DNA of 64,000 nt from Pseudomonas sp. CCC3.1 (GTDB taxonomy: Bacteria > Pseudomonadota > Gammaproteobacteria > Pseudomonadales > Pseudomonadaceae), in the NCBI RefSeq assembly GCF_034347405.1, contig NZ_CP133778.1, positions 2,108,001 through 2,172,000 on the forward strand. The letters run 5' to 3'. This document shows, one piece after another, positions 1 to 8,394 of this stretch; position 1 is the first letter of the stretch; each line of letters opens with the position of its first letter. The notes beneath the pieces are model-generated. The model was not told the DNA's origin and did not search any database. It saw only the letters and a list, made by a program, of their open reading frames with translations. The position numbers were made by a program, and so were the translations under genes.

Positions 1-2
1 TA

Positions 3-875
3 GGATGGCAAAGTGTGTTGGTACTGGGCGGCGTCTTGCCGTTACTGGTGCTACCGATCCTGTATTTCAAGCTACCGGAGTCGGTGACCTTTCTGGTGTC
101 GCAGCGTGCGGCGTCTGAACGTATTCACGCCATCATGAAGCAGCTGGCACCTGGTCTGGTGACTGCAAACATAACGTTTCTGATGCCCCAAGTGGGCAAG
201 CCTGCGGCTGGCGCCATTGGTCTGGTGCTATCGCGGCGCTATCTGTTTGGCACGCTGATGCTCTGGGTCGGCTACATCATTGCCCTGTTTATGGTTTACC
301 TCTTTAGCGGCTGGTTGCCGACGTTGATAAAAGAGGTCGGCCAATACAGCGTTGCTGATGCGGCTGTGGTCACCGCTATCTTTCAGGTTGGTGGTCCAGC
401 GGGTGCCATTTTCGTGGGCTGGGCGATGGATCGTTGGGGCAAGCGTAACGTGTTGACGCTTGCATTTTTGGGCTGCGGTGTGGCGATCTTTGCCATCGGC
501 CAGTCCACCGGTCATTTTGTTTTACTGTGTGCAGTCGCCTGTATCGTCGGCTTCGGGCTCAACGGGGTGTCCGTCGGCATGAACGCCTTGGCGGCCAGTT
601 ATTACCCCACTCAAGCCCGCGCCACGGGCGCTAGCTGGATGAGCGGTGTCGGTCGGATAGGGGCTGTTTTGAGTGCATTCGCAGGTGCGCAGATGCTCAG
701 TCTGGGTTGGTCGCTGGCTGAGATCTGCATGACGATGCTGATTCCGGCTGGCGTTGCCGCGTTGGCGATTTATTGCCAGTGTCGGCACGCCTCTCTATTG
801 ACACAACCTTTGCAATCGGCCGAGAAGGTAGCTCTATCGCGAGTGCCCAGACACACAGGGGAAAAGCTGGGGTGA
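3..875 (+). CDS. MFS transporter, aromatic acid:H+ symporter type (5' partial)
   Basis: C-terminal part of an inner-membrane major facilitator transporter. The reading frame is open to the window edge, so the true start lies upstream; about 290 residues are visible. Near the start a GGVLPLL segment followed by LPES matches the end of TM6 in the AAHS (PcaK/BenK) family, and a basic DRWGKRN motif near residue 140 is the MFS loop repeated before TM9. Six hydrophobic segments follow, as expected for the second half of a 12-TM carrier. Family members import 4-hydroxybenzoate, protocatechuate and other ring acids with protons. It converges with the AraC gene on the other strand and lies 1.8 kb from flavoproteins that may form aromatic acids. 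The substrate is inferred from family only. Confidence 0.8.
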   Translation, partial: GWQSVLVLGGVLPLLVLPILYFKLPESVTFLVSQRAASERIHAIMKQLAPGLVTANITFLMPQVGKPAAGAIGLVLSRRYLFGTLMLWVGYIIALFMVYLFSGWLPTLIKEVGQYSVADAAVVTAIFQVGGPAGAIFVGWAMDRWGKRNVLTLAFLGCGVAIFAIGQSTGHFVLLCAVACIVGFGLNGVSVGMNALAASYYPTQARATGASWMSGVGRIGAVLSAFAGAQMLSLGWSLAEICMTMLIPAGVAALAIYCQCRHASLLTQPLQSAEKVALSRVPRHTGEKLG

Positions 876-944
876 TTACGCGGGCCGTTACAAGAATGGG
901 TCAAGCTACCGCGCGTGTTGGCCGAGCGCGCTGCGGTTGAGCGT

Positions 945-1832
945 TCACTGGCGCGAGGCGTGGGCCTGCTGGCGAAACTCGCTGGGGCTGAGCTGAGTGT
1001 GTTTGCGAAAGAATCGGCTGAAGTAGCCGACATCGAGATAGCCCATGCCATGGGCTATCTGCTTAACGCTCTGGGACGAATGGGCCAACTCGCGCTTGGC
1101 TTCAAGGATCAGCCTGGCGTTCAGCAAGGTCATTGGCGTCATTCCCAACTGTTCATGACACAGGCGTCCTAGGGTTACCACGGTAATACCGAGGCGACTG
1201 GCGTAGTCATTGAGCGACAGGTGTTCGCGAAAATGCTGATTCGCCAATTCGCGAAAGGCAATGATCTGCTGGCTACGTCGATCATGATGGTGCGCAGGCA
1301 GGCCTTCGGTGTCCTCGCTCAGGCGTAGCATCTGGATCACCAGTGCGAGGAGTAATGACATGCTGCACGCAACGTGCTCCCGCCCACGGCCGTGATACTC
1401 CTCGTACAACGCTCGGTACAGCGGCATCAGCGGGTTATCGACTGGCGCCCAATGCGGTAGAGCAACGATATAGGGCTTCTGGATCTGCGGTAATAGGCGG
1501 GGGGAGAGCACCTGGATGATGTTTACCAGCGGGTGCTGGACGGCCGTAATCACATGCCCGTCGACCTGTCCGTGCCAAGCGAAGCCATGAACGATTTGTT
1601 CAGGGATAAATAGCAAGCACGGCGCCTTGACCTTGACCCACTGGTTGTCCAGTAGCACTTGGCCTTCGCCACTTTGCAGGTACAGCATCTGTAACAGCCC
1701 GTCGTGACGATGGGCGGCGATCTCCCAGTTGTAACTACCTGAGCGGTGTGAGATTGATTCGACGTGCAGGAAGTCATGCCAGACCGGCGGAGTCGACTCG
1801 CCGAACAGGACATAGTAGGGAATCGTGTTCAT
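945..1832 (-). CDS. AraC-family transcriptional regulator
   Basis: 295-residue regulator with the usual two-part layout. The N-terminal half is a cupin-like effector domain with an HRHDGLLQ segment near residues 41-48. The C-terminal 100 residues hold two helix-turn-helix motifs, the second ending in GYFSRFFRKHTQLSPSEFR, which is the AraC signature. The size and the N-terminal AHRHD pattern resemble the PobC/HpaA group that controls aromatic acid uptake and hydroxylation. No clear Shine-Dalgarno precedes the ATG, but no other in-frame start keeps the cupin domain. It is transcribed toward the transporter, which is a plausible target. The effector is unknown. Confidence 0.85.
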   Translation of the reverse strand: MNTIPYYVLFGESTPPVWHDFLHVESISHRSGSYNWEIAAHRHDGLLQMLYLQSGEGQVLLDNQWVKVKAPCLLFIPEQIVHGFAWHGQVDGHVITAVQHPLVNIIQVLSPRLLPQIQKPYIVALPHWAPVDNPLMPLYRALYEEYHGRGREHVACSMSLLLALVIQMLRLSEDTEGLPAHHHDRRSQQIIAFRELANQHFREHLSLNDYASRLGITVVTLGRLCHEQLGMTPMTLLNARLILEAKRELAHSSQSVKQIAHGMGYLDVGYFSRFFRKHTQLSPSEFRQQAHASRQ

Positions 1833-2156
1833 TATATTTATAGTCTACGAGAGTACCTGGGCCTTACCTTAGCGAATTTTTTTGGCGTTGGCTAATGCCC
1901 CTCTTAATGGGTGTAAAAGTCTCGATAGTTGTCGGTTTTGTCCATGCTTGGGCGTGCTGTCGTACTTGTAGGCGAGGCATCACGATTCGTTTAAATGCAT
2001 CGATTTAATGGGTGATTAATAACAAAACCTAGTCACTGTTTGCGTTGGGTGATTGTTGATGAGTACTGAAGCGCAGCATTTTTCGATCGATATCGCCCAT
2101 TAACAGGCGTTTAAAAAACGACGTGGATTAGATGAAATGCTTACGGGTCGCAGCGT
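1833..2156. other. Intergenic region without a recognised gene
   Basis: About 320 bases between the AraC gene and the downstream hypothetical gene. No coding frame of credible length or codon use was seen. It is more AT-rich than its flanks and holds a short inverted repeat, TTAAAT-N6-ATTTAA, at 1991-2008, which could be an operator for the AraC gene or simply chance. Confidence 0.5.
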
Positions 2157-2558
2157 TTATTTTTTCTTGAAAAAGTCATCAGCGACGAGCGTTTTCTCCG
2201 TCGAAAAAATGGACTCGTATATTGCTTCATGTGGAACGCCACGGACTAACCATGCGCTAGCGTTATAAGCACGGGCCTTATTGAAAAACGCTAGGTGCCT
2301 CTCGTCTCCGAGCTCAAAGAGTCTGAATTGCTGCTCCTCCATGTCGGCGATAAGTTCGTCGAACAGCACGGGATCATTTTTTGAAAGTGCGACAACTATA
2401 TCGGCTGTGTTTAAGCCAGCTTCATTGGCTGCCCACAAAACGATACGCGTTGCCACTTCCATCTTTTTGCTTGGGATAATAGCGTCCAATGCCTGTTGAA
2501 CATCTGGATAGGTGGACGCCAATCGTGCAGGTATTGCCTTTTTTTCCGTAGTGCTCAT
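2157..2558 (-). CDS. Hypothetical protein
   Basis: 133-residue soluble protein, mostly helical by composition, rich in Glu, Ala and Phe, with no signal peptide, membrane segment or catalytic motif that I recognise. It ends in a basic FFKKK tail. A good Shine-Dalgarno (GGGAG, 6 nt before ATG) and coding-like composition support it as real. It stands between the AraC gene and the flavoprotein operon, on the same strand as both, with about 95 bases separating it from the flavoprotein stop. Function unknown; no domain family could be assigned. Confidence 0.6.
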   Translation of the reverse strand: MSTTEKKAIPARLASTYPDVQQALDAIIPSKKMEVATRIVLWAANEAGLNTADIVVALSKNDPVLFDELIADMEEQQFRLFELGDERHLAFFNKARAYNASAWLVRGVPHEAIYESIFSTEKTLVADDFFKKK

Positions 2559-2652
2559 TGCAGACTCCCGATGGCTTTTTGATCACCCCGCGAGCGTTCA
2601 TCTGCTCGGCGGCCCTTCACCTTTATAAAGCGGCCAGTTAATCGGGTGTTTT

Positions 2653-4356
2653 TCAGTTCACTGGCTGGCCGGCAAGCACTCTTGCTGCGATGTAACCGAA
2701 GGTCATACCCGGACCGAGAGTGATGCCACCGCTAGGGTAATGGCCGTTCATGATGCTGTTCATGTCATTGCCCACGGCAAACAGCCCTGGAATGGGCGAG
2801 TCGTGTTCGTCTAATGCCCGCGCGCAGGCATCGGTCTTTAGACCGGCGAAGGTGCCAAGGCTGCCGGGCGCCAGCTTAACCGCGTAGAACGGCCCTTTGC
2901 GCAGGCTACCAAGGGACGGATTTGGCCCGTGTAGAACTTCGCCTTGGGCTTTGTTGTAGTGCGATTCTCCGCGATGGAAGAGCGGGTCACGACCCAGTTC
3001 GGCGTCAATGTTAAAGGCGCTGACGGTGGCTTCCAGTTGTTGCTCATCGATGCCGCATTGGCGTGCCAATTCGATCAACGTCGGGGCCTTGAACAGGTAG
3101 CCCTCGCGTACGTACCGCGCAGTTGGGAACGGAAAAGGTTTGGACCAGCCCAGACCATAGCGACGTTGGGCGTGGTGATCGCAGATCAGCCACGATGTCG
3201 GGGTTTCTCCGGAACCCGTGGCTGCAAACAGTGCGCACATGTAGTCGTGGTAGGAGTCGGCTTCGTTGACGAAGCGTCGGCCATCGTTGCGCACGGCGAT
3301 GAACCCGGGTTTGGCTCGTTCCATCAGGTGCGGAAAACCGCTGAACCCCCCATCTTTGCGCTGCACACGCGACACCGGTGCCCAAGCGGCGGCATTGCTC
3401 AGGTCGGATGCCACGCATGCCCCGACGCTCTCGCCCAGGCGCAGGCCATCGCCGGTGTTGCCCTTGGGCGCTGCGCTGAAATGTTCGGTGCCATGGGGCG
3501 CATGCTTGAAAAGGCGTGCGATGCGCTGCCGGTCGTGGGGGAAACCACCGCAAGCGAGCACTACACCACGTCGGGCTCGAATTTCGATCAAGCGTCCGGC
3601 AGACTCGACGCGTGCCCCGACCACCCGCTCACCCTCACGTAGCAGTTCTCGCACGGGCGTGTCAGTCAGCAGGCGGACCTTGCAATCCAGGGCGCTTTTG
3701 AGCAAGCGGGCGACCAGTGCATTGCCGTTCACCAGGTGCATGCCCCGACCATGACGGAGCAGGTCGCGGGCGTGGCGCAACAGGCGCTTACCGGCGTAGA
3801 GCAATGAGGACGGTGACTGGCGGGCATTGAGAAAATGGTTGAGGTCGGCGCCGCCGGCAATGCCCATTCCTGCCAGGCTAATCATGTCGAGCGGGCGTCG
3901 TAGTTTGTTGATCCAAGGGCCAAGGAGGCGACCGTCAAAGGGTTGCGCACAGACCGAGCGCCCCCCTTTTGCGTGGCCTTCGCTGGCGTGAAAGTCAGGC
4001 ATTTTGCTGCCGGAGAAAAACTGCACCTCAGTATGGCGTTGGAAAAAATCAACCATCTTCGGGCCTTGTTCTAAGAACGCCTCCACGCGAGGGTCGAGCA
4101 CTTCGCTGTGCAGTTCGTTACGCAGGTACACCCTCGACTGCTCCACGTCTTCAACGATGCCGTCGGCGATGGCCAATGGGTTGCGCGGAATCCACAGCCA
4201 GCCCCCTGACCAAGCGCTGGTGCCGCCTAGTTGCGGCTCCTTTTCCACCACGATGACGTCAAGGTTCAGTTGCCCGGCAGTCACCGCCGCTGCCAGCCCA
4301 GAGGCACCAGAGCCGACGACTAGGACATCACAAAGCAGGGGGTCGCTGATGCACAT
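2653..4356 (-). CDS. FAD-dependent desaturase/dehydrogenase, 3-ketosteroid-dehydrogenase type
   Basis: 567-residue flavoprotein of the fumarate reductase/3-ketosteroid Delta1-dehydrogenase family, which introduce a double bond next to a ring ketone. A Rossmann FAD motif VVGSGASGLAAA lies near residues 13-24, with the GGTSAWSGG segment after it. The C-terminus has NGHYPSGGITLGPGMTFGY, where the Tyr and the last Gly of the YPxxG unit correspond to catalytic residues of steroid dehydrogenases. The reading frame runs upstream to 4521, but the ATG at 4356 begins just before the FAD motif and avoids overlap with the NIPSNAP gene; its Shine-Dalgarno is weak. Last gene of the minus-strand operon and a paralogue of the flavoprotein at 4768-6492. 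Ring desaturation is the likely role; the substrate is inferred. Confidence 0.85.
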   Translation of the reverse strand: MCISDPLLCDVLVVGSGASGLAAAVTAGQLNLDVIVVEKEPQLGGTSAWSGGWLWIPRNPLAIADGIVEDVEQSRVYLRNELHSEVLDPRVEAFLEQGPKMVDFFQRHTEVQFFSGSKMPDFHASEGHAKGGRSVCAQPFDGRLLGPWINKLRRPLDMISLAGMGIAGGADLNHFLNARQSPSSLLYAGKRLLRHARDLLRHGRGMHLVNGNALVARLLKSALDCKVRLLTDTPVRELLREGERVVGARVESAGRLIEIRARRGVVLACGGFPHDRQRIARLFKHAPHGTEHFSAAPKGNTGDGLRLGESVGACVASDLSNAAAWAPVSRVQRKDGGFSGFPHLMERAKPGFIAVRNDGRRFVNEADSYHDYMCALFAATGSGETPTSWLICDHHAQRRYGLGWSKPFPFPTARYVREGYLFKAPTLIELARQCGIDEQQLEATVSAFNIDAELGRDPLFHRGESHYNKAQGEVLHGPNPSLGSLRKGPFYAVKLAPGSLGTFAGLKTDACARALDEHDSPIPGLFAVGNDMNSIMNGHYPSGGITLGPGMTFGYIAARVLAGQPVN

Positions 4357-4424
4357 AAAAAATACCGCGAGAGTGAATGAGGTTGGCCGCTCCCGATCAG
4401 AAGCGGCGCGATGCTGCGACGGGG

Positions 4425-4745
4425 TTATTTGAGCGGGGAAAAGTCGGTCGGACGCAGCAGTCGCGACTCCAGCGTCACCACCGCATCCAGCGCCTTGTTC
4501 TGCCGCGCGAATTCCTGCCAACGCGCATCTGCCGCCATGGCGTTGCGGCGTGTCATGCGATCGTCAAGGCTGTCATAGCCCCAGATGTGCACCACTTGAT
4601 TGACCTCACCTATTTCGGTGGTGAAGAAGCCAACCAGATTGCCCAAGTGTTCTTGCTGCACGGCCAATGCGGCGCTTTTGTACAGGGCCAGCCAGTCGCC
4701 GAGCTTGGTTGGTTTAATCGTGTAGGTGCGCAGTTCGTAGTACAT
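4425..4745 (-). CDS. NIPSNAP family protein
   Basis: 106-residue ferredoxin-like alpha/beta protein beginning MYYELRTYTIKP, the hallmark start of NIPSNAP/Dabb-type dimeric barrels, with the VVHIWGYDSLDDR core near residues 48-60. The start at 4745 is fixed by GGAGAACACC directly before the ATG; a longer frame to 4799 would run into the upstream stop region. It sits between two flavoprotein genes, 22 bases after one and 68 before the other, so it is cotranscribed with them. In catabolic operons these small proteins are often present without a proven reaction; a role as isomerase, stabiliser or intermediate handler is possible but unproven. Confidence 0.85.
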   Translation of the reverse strand: MYYELRTYTIKPTKLGDWLALYKSAALAVQQEHLGNLVGFFTTEIGEVNQVVHIWGYDSLDDRMTRRNAMAADARWQEFARQNKALDAVVTLESRLLRPTDFSPLK

Positions 4746-4767
4746 GGTGTTCTCCAGTGCAGGATGG

Positions 4768-6492
4768 TTATGTCGTGTGTTGATCGAGTCGGCGTGCAAT
4801 ATCGCTGGCGGCGAGGTAACCGAATGTGATGCCGGGGCCGAGGGTGATTCCGGGACCTGGGTAGGTGCCGTCCATGATTGAATTCATTTCGTTGCCGGCG
4901 GCGTAGAGTCCGGGGATCGGCGTGTTGCTGCGATCGAGCACGTTGGCCTGGCCATTAGTGACGAGTCCACGGGCTGAACCCAGGTCGCCGGTAAACAAAC
5001 GCACGGCATAGAACGGCGCCTTGAGCAGCGGTTTCAGGCATGGATTCGGCTGATGTAGCGGGTCGCCCATGTACCGGTTGTAGGCCGTACTGCCCTTGCC
5101 GAACTGGCGGTCGACACCGTGTTCGGCATCGGCGTTGAACTGCGCCAGGGTGTGCTCCAGAGCGCTCGCGTCGATGCCGGCGATGCGCGCCAATTCGCTG
5201 AGGCTGTCGGCACGCAGCAGATAACCAGCCTCGATCAGAGCACTGTTGTCGACGGGGCGCGGTCGTGCCAGGCCGATGCCATAGTTGTTCAGGGCTTCGC
5301 TGTCACAGATCAACCAACAGGGGGCGTTCGCGCCGTTATTGGCGAACATGCCCTCGACGAAACAGTGGTAGGAGTCGGATTCATTGACGAAGCGTTGTCC
5401 GGCACGGTTGACCGCGATCACGCCAGGTTTGGCGCGGTCGGTGACCAGATGCGGAAAGCGTTCTATGCTGCCGTCGGCCTTGTGCAACACAGAGACCGGG
5501 GCCCAGAAGAAATTCGCCGACAGGTTGTGACCGATTGCAGCGTTGACCGACGCAGCCAACCGTTGCCCGTCACCGACGTTGGCGGGCGGTGACATGCTCC
5601 AGTGCTCCGAATCAGTGTATGGCCGCTGTTCTGCGGCATGCGCTCCTGCAGCAAAGCCGCCCATGGCCAGCACCACGCCGCCACGCGCGAATACCGAACG
5701 GGTGACTCCCCCTCTGGAAATCTGCACCCCCTTGACCGAGCCCTGTTCGGTGATCAACTCCTCGGGCGTCGCCTGGAGCCATATATCGACTCCGTTGGTC
5801 AGGGCAGTGGTGGCCAGGCGCGCGATCAAGGCATTGCCTACGGTCAGGCGGGTGCCGCGTGGGTGGCTGAGACGGTCGATGGCATAACGTCCCATCAGTT
5901 TCAGGCAGTGCCAAAGGGACTTCGGCGAACGCTTGAAACTCAAAAAGTGTTGAATGTCGACACGGTTGACCATCATGCCGCCGAACAGCAGCATGCCGTC
6001 CGGGGGGCGTTTGAGGGCTTTGAAATGCTCACCAAGGCGGCGCCCGTCGTACTCGTCTATTTCCAGCGCGCGGCCGGTTTGAGTGCCTCCCGGCAAGTCC
6101 GGGTAATAGTCGGGCGAGAGCGGCCGCAAGCTATATTTGAGTTCGCTGTGGGTTTCAAGGTACCGCAGAGCTTCACGCCCCTGCTCGATGAAGGCATCGA
6201 TCAATTGCGGGTTGTAGCCAACACCGATCACTTCTTTCAGGTAACGGCGCATCTGTTCGGCGGGCAGGTGATGCCCGGCGACCCGGGCCTGATCGGTATC
6301 GTGCAGCCACACAGCCCCACCGGAAATCGCCGATGTACCGCCGAAGGCATTGGTCTTTTCCACCAGCAGGACCTTGAGACCGTGGCAACTGGCAGTCACT
6401 GCGGCGGCGAAACCGGCGGCCCCGCTACCCAGGACAATCACGTCATAGGTCAGGTCTGCATCGGCAGGCGGCAGAGAGGTCGTAGTGTTCAT
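4768..6492 (-). CDS. FAD-dependent desaturase/dehydrogenase, 3-ketosteroid-dehydrogenase type (second copy)
   Basis: 574-residue paralogue of the flavoprotein at 2653-4356. It has the FAD-binding VLGSGAAGFAAAV near residues 20-32, VEKTNAFGGTSAISGG near 44-59, and the C-terminal GTYPGPGITLGPGITFGY, where Tyr and the final Gly of YPGPG match catalytic residues of Delta1-dehydrogenases. No signal peptide, so cytoplasmic. Second gene of the operon, 32 bases after the AroE-like gene. Tandem, diverged desaturases of this family fit two consecutive ring dehydrogenations, as in cyclohexanecarboxylate breakdown where two such enzymes convert 4-oxocyclohexanecarboxylate to 4-hydroxybenzoate. A steroid substrate is less likely because no other steroid genes are present. 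Confidence 0.85.
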   Translation of the reverse strand: MNTTTSLPPADADLTYDVIVLGSGAAGFAAAVTASCHGLKVLLVEKTNAFGGTSAISGGAVWLHDTDQARVAGHHLPAEQMRRYLKEVIGVGYNPQLIDAFIEQGREALRYLETHSELKYSLRPLSPDYYPDLPGGTQTGRALEIDEYDGRRLGEHFKALKRPPDGMLLFGGMMVNRVDIQHFLSFKRSPKSLWHCLKLMGRYAIDRLSHPRGTRLTVGNALIARLATTALTNGVDIWLQATPEELITEQGSVKGVQISRGGVTRSVFARGGVVLAMGGFAAGAHAAEQRPYTDSEHWSMSPPANVGDGQRLAASVNAAIGHNLSANFFWAPVSVLHKADGSIERFPHLVTDRAKPGVIAVNRAGQRFVNESDSYHCFVEGMFANNGANAPCWLICDSEALNNYGIGLARPRPVDNSALIEAGYLLRADSLSELARIAGIDASALEHTLAQFNADAEHGVDRQFGKGSTAYNRYMGDPLHQPNPCLKPLLKAPFYAVRLFTGDLGSARGLVTNGQANVLDRSNTPIPGLYAAGNEMNSIMDGTYPGPGITLGPGITFGYLAASDIARRLDQHTT

Positions 6493-6524
6493 TGTTAACG
6501 CCTGTTAAGGACACGGCCGGAAAA

Positions 6525-7343
6525 TCAGATATCCAACGGAGTCACGCCGATGAAGTGACCGAGGTTGCCCAACTGGGCCAGGGCCATTTGGGGGCCAGTC
6601 TGAATTGGGCAGCCGAGGCTTCGGGCAAAGGCGAGAAACGGTGTCACCGCGGGTGATGTCACGACATCGGCCACCAGGGTGTTGGCGCTCAGGGTTTCCA
6701 TCAGCGCTGCTGGCAAAGGCAGGGGCCCGTCATCGCGGGTTGCCCCCATGCCGACGGGTGAGGCATTGACGACAAGGTCGAAGTGCTCAAGCGAAGCCGG
6801 CCTGGTACTGATCACACTCTCGGGGAACGTGCTGCGCAAGAGTTCACCCAGCACCTCGACACGCTCGTGACTGATGTCGCTGATCACCAAGTGGCTCACC
6901 CCGGCTTGGCACAGCGAATACGCAATTGCGCTTCCCACGCCGCCAGTGCCAATTACCAGGGCCTGTTTGTTTTTTGGATTGAAACCCTGCTTGCGAGCAG
7001 CGTTGAGAAAACCTTCGCCGTCCACGATATCGCCCACCAGTCGGCCGTCGGGTTCGCGGCGAATCACATTGACCGAGCGCAGCGCCGCCGAGCGGTCACT
7101 GACGCTGTCCAGGCGGCTGGCCAACATCTGCTTGTAAGGCACGGTCACCACGCACCCGCGCAAGTTTTGCCAGCCGCGCAGGGTCTGTAGGAAGTCATCC
7201 AAAGCCGGCTGCGCAAGGTCGATGGCGAGCATGACGACGTTCTGCTGGTGGTCGGCGAACCAGCGATTGAAATTTTCCGGCGATTTCACCTGGGCTACCG
7301 GTGAGCCGACGATGGCGACCAGTTCAGTCGAACCCTGAATCAT
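6525..7343 (-). CDS. Shikimate/quinate dehydrogenase family protein (AroE-like)
   Basis: 272-residue NAD(P)-dependent dehydrogenase of the AroE/YdiB family. Substrate-site features are present: GSPVAQVKSP near the N-terminus, VTVPYK carrying the catalytic Lys, and GDIVDGEGF carrying the catalytic Asp; the last helix has GPQMALAQLG with the expected Gln. The nucleotide site is GTGGVGSAI, followed by a beta strand ending in ISDIS. An Asp there, instead of the Asn-Arg-Thr of biosynthetic NADP-dependent AroE, predicts NAD preference and a catabolic role. The two Ser of the usual SxS motif are only partly kept (QVKS), so the substrate may differ from shikimate. First gene of the operon, divergent from the IclR gene. 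ATG 7343 chosen over an in-frame start at 7388 because it begins at the family start. Confidence 0.85.
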   Translation of the reverse strand: MIQGSTELVAIVGSPVAQVKSPENFNRWFADHQQNVVMLAIDLAQPALDDFLQTLRGWQNLRGCVVTVPYKQMLASRLDSVSDRSAALRSVNVIRREPDGRLVGDIVDGEGFLNAARKQGFNPKNKQALVIGTGGVGSAIAYSLCQAGVSHLVISDISHERVEVLGELLRSTFPESVISTRPASLEHFDLVVNASPVGMGATRDDGPLPLPAALMETLSANTLVADVVTSPAVTPFLAFARSLGCPIQTGPQMALAQLGNLGHFIGVTPLDI

Positions 7344-7427
7344 GGGATGTTCCCGCTTATTGGCTGTGTTGTAGGGCCAATACTGCAAGCGGTGAACACA
7401 GCGAACAATCGAGCCTGAGGCTGGTCA

Positions 7428-7462
7428 GGTTGATAATCGCATTGTCAGTGCGATAATCGCAG
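7428..7462. promoter_or_regulatory. Tandem candidate IclR (PcaR-like) operators
   Basis: GATAATCGCA occurs twice, at 7432-7441 and 7452-7461, exactly 20 bp apart, between the divergent AroE-like and IclR genes. The second copy, GTGCGATAATCGCAG (7448-7462), matches 13 of 15 positions of the PcaR operator GTTCGATAATCGCAC as I recall it; the first matches 12. The core GCGATAATCGC is a perfect odd palindrome. The two-turn spacing suits an IclR tetramer. Confidence 0.6.
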
Positions 7463-7489
7463 TCAATGTGCAATAAAAGAGTCCAAGTG

Positions 7490-8263
7490 ATGAAGCAACC
7501 CACCATCCACCCACGGGATTTGATCGTCGGCCTGCAAAAAGGCCTTGCGCTGTTGCAGTTGTTTTCTCAAGAGCACCCGCGTCTGAGCGTGCCTGAAGTA
7601 GCGCGCATGGCTGGTATGACCCAGAGCGCTGCCCGGCGTTTTCTTCTGACCTTGGTGCATGACGACTTTGCGCAGACTGACGGCCGCCATTACTGGTTAA
7701 CCGCCAAGACCTTGCGTATCGGACAGGCTTATGTCGATTCTGCCGTGCTGCCGCGTATGTTGCGGCCCATTGTCGAGCAGGTGGCACGTACCACCCAGGA
7801 GCATGTGTCGGTAGGTGTTCGCGACGGTGATGACATTGTGCATGTGGTGCGCAGTCGTTATAGCCACATAACCTCAATGTCGATCCGCCCCGGGTCACGG
7901 GTGCCGATGTACTGCACCGGCAGCGGACGACTGTGGCTCGCGAGTTTTTCGCAGGAAGCGCTTGGCGCTTACTTCAAACGCAACCTGCCTCAGGCCATTA
8001 CGCCTTACACACTCACCGACGAAGCAATGATCCGCCGCGAAATCACCTTGGCGGGCGAGCGGGGTTACGTAATGGTGGATCAGGAATACGAAGTGGGCAT
8101 GCGGGTGCTGAGCGTGCCGCTGATTGATAGGGAAGGGCAATTGCAGGCAACGTTGACGTTAACGACTCACGCGTCGCGCATGACTGTTGAGGAGATGCGT
8201 GAACGGTATTTGTCGGCGCTTTACGAAGGACAGGCGCTTTTACGGCCAATCATGACGCTTTGA
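7490..8263 (+). CDS. IclR-family transcriptional regulator (PcaR/PobR-like)
   Basis: 257-residue regulator with an N-terminal winged helix (about residues 12-75: GLQKGLALLQLF, MTQSAARRFLLTL, HYWLTAKTLRIG) and a C-terminal GAF-like effector domain containing GSRVPMYCTGSGRLWLA and VDQEYEVGMRVLSVPL. These segments match the PcaR/PobR/CatR branch that responds to aromatic or ring-fission acids. The ATG at 7490 has AAAAGAG 8 nt upstream and starts at the usual family position; an in-frame ATG at 7466 lies inside the operator zone. Divergent from the AroE-like operon with two PcaR-type sites between them, so it likely controls that operon and itself. Confidence 0.88.
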   Translation: MKQPTIHPRDLIVGLQKGLALLQLFSQEHPRLSVPEVARMAGMTQSAARRFLLTLVHDDFAQTDGRHYWLTAKTLRIGQAYVDSAVLPRMLRPIVEQVARTTQEHVSVGVRDGDDIVHVVRSRYSHITSMSIRPGSRVPMYCTGSGRLWLASFSQEALGAYFKRNLPQAITPYTLTDEAMIRREITLAGERGYVMVDQEYEVGMRVLSVPLIDREGQLQATLTLTTHASRMTVEEMRERYLSALYEGQALLRPIMTL

Positions 8264-8314
8264 ATTTCATGAGCCATTGAACGGCGCATCAGCGTGCAGT
8301 GCTTGTGTGCAGGG

Positions 8315-8359
8315 GCGATCTTTTGATACGGGGGGCAAAAACCGGTATCAAAAGATCGC
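8315..8359. terminator. Inverted repeat between convergent genes
   Basis: Perfect 15-bp arms GCGATCTTTTGATAC (8315-8329) and its complement (8345-8359) around a 15-nt loop, placed between the ends of the IclR and GMC genes. It can act as a bidirectional transcription stop, although no long T tract follows. The GATCTTTTGA core is shared with the REP-like hairpin at 56850-56917. Confidence 0.55.
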
Positions 8360-8394
8360 AGCCTTCAGCAGCTCCAAGGTGGGTTTGTTGTCTA

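Noticed and set aside
4357..4521. N-terminal extension of the first flavoprotein
   Set aside because: It overlaps the NIPSNAP gene on the same strand and has low-complexity Ala/Gly content; the FAD motif starts right after ATG 4356.
2653..6492. Steroid degradation locus
   Set aside because: The flavoproteins belong to the ketosteroid dehydrogenase superfamily, but no other steroid ring- or side-chain genes occur, and the neighbours point to ring acids.
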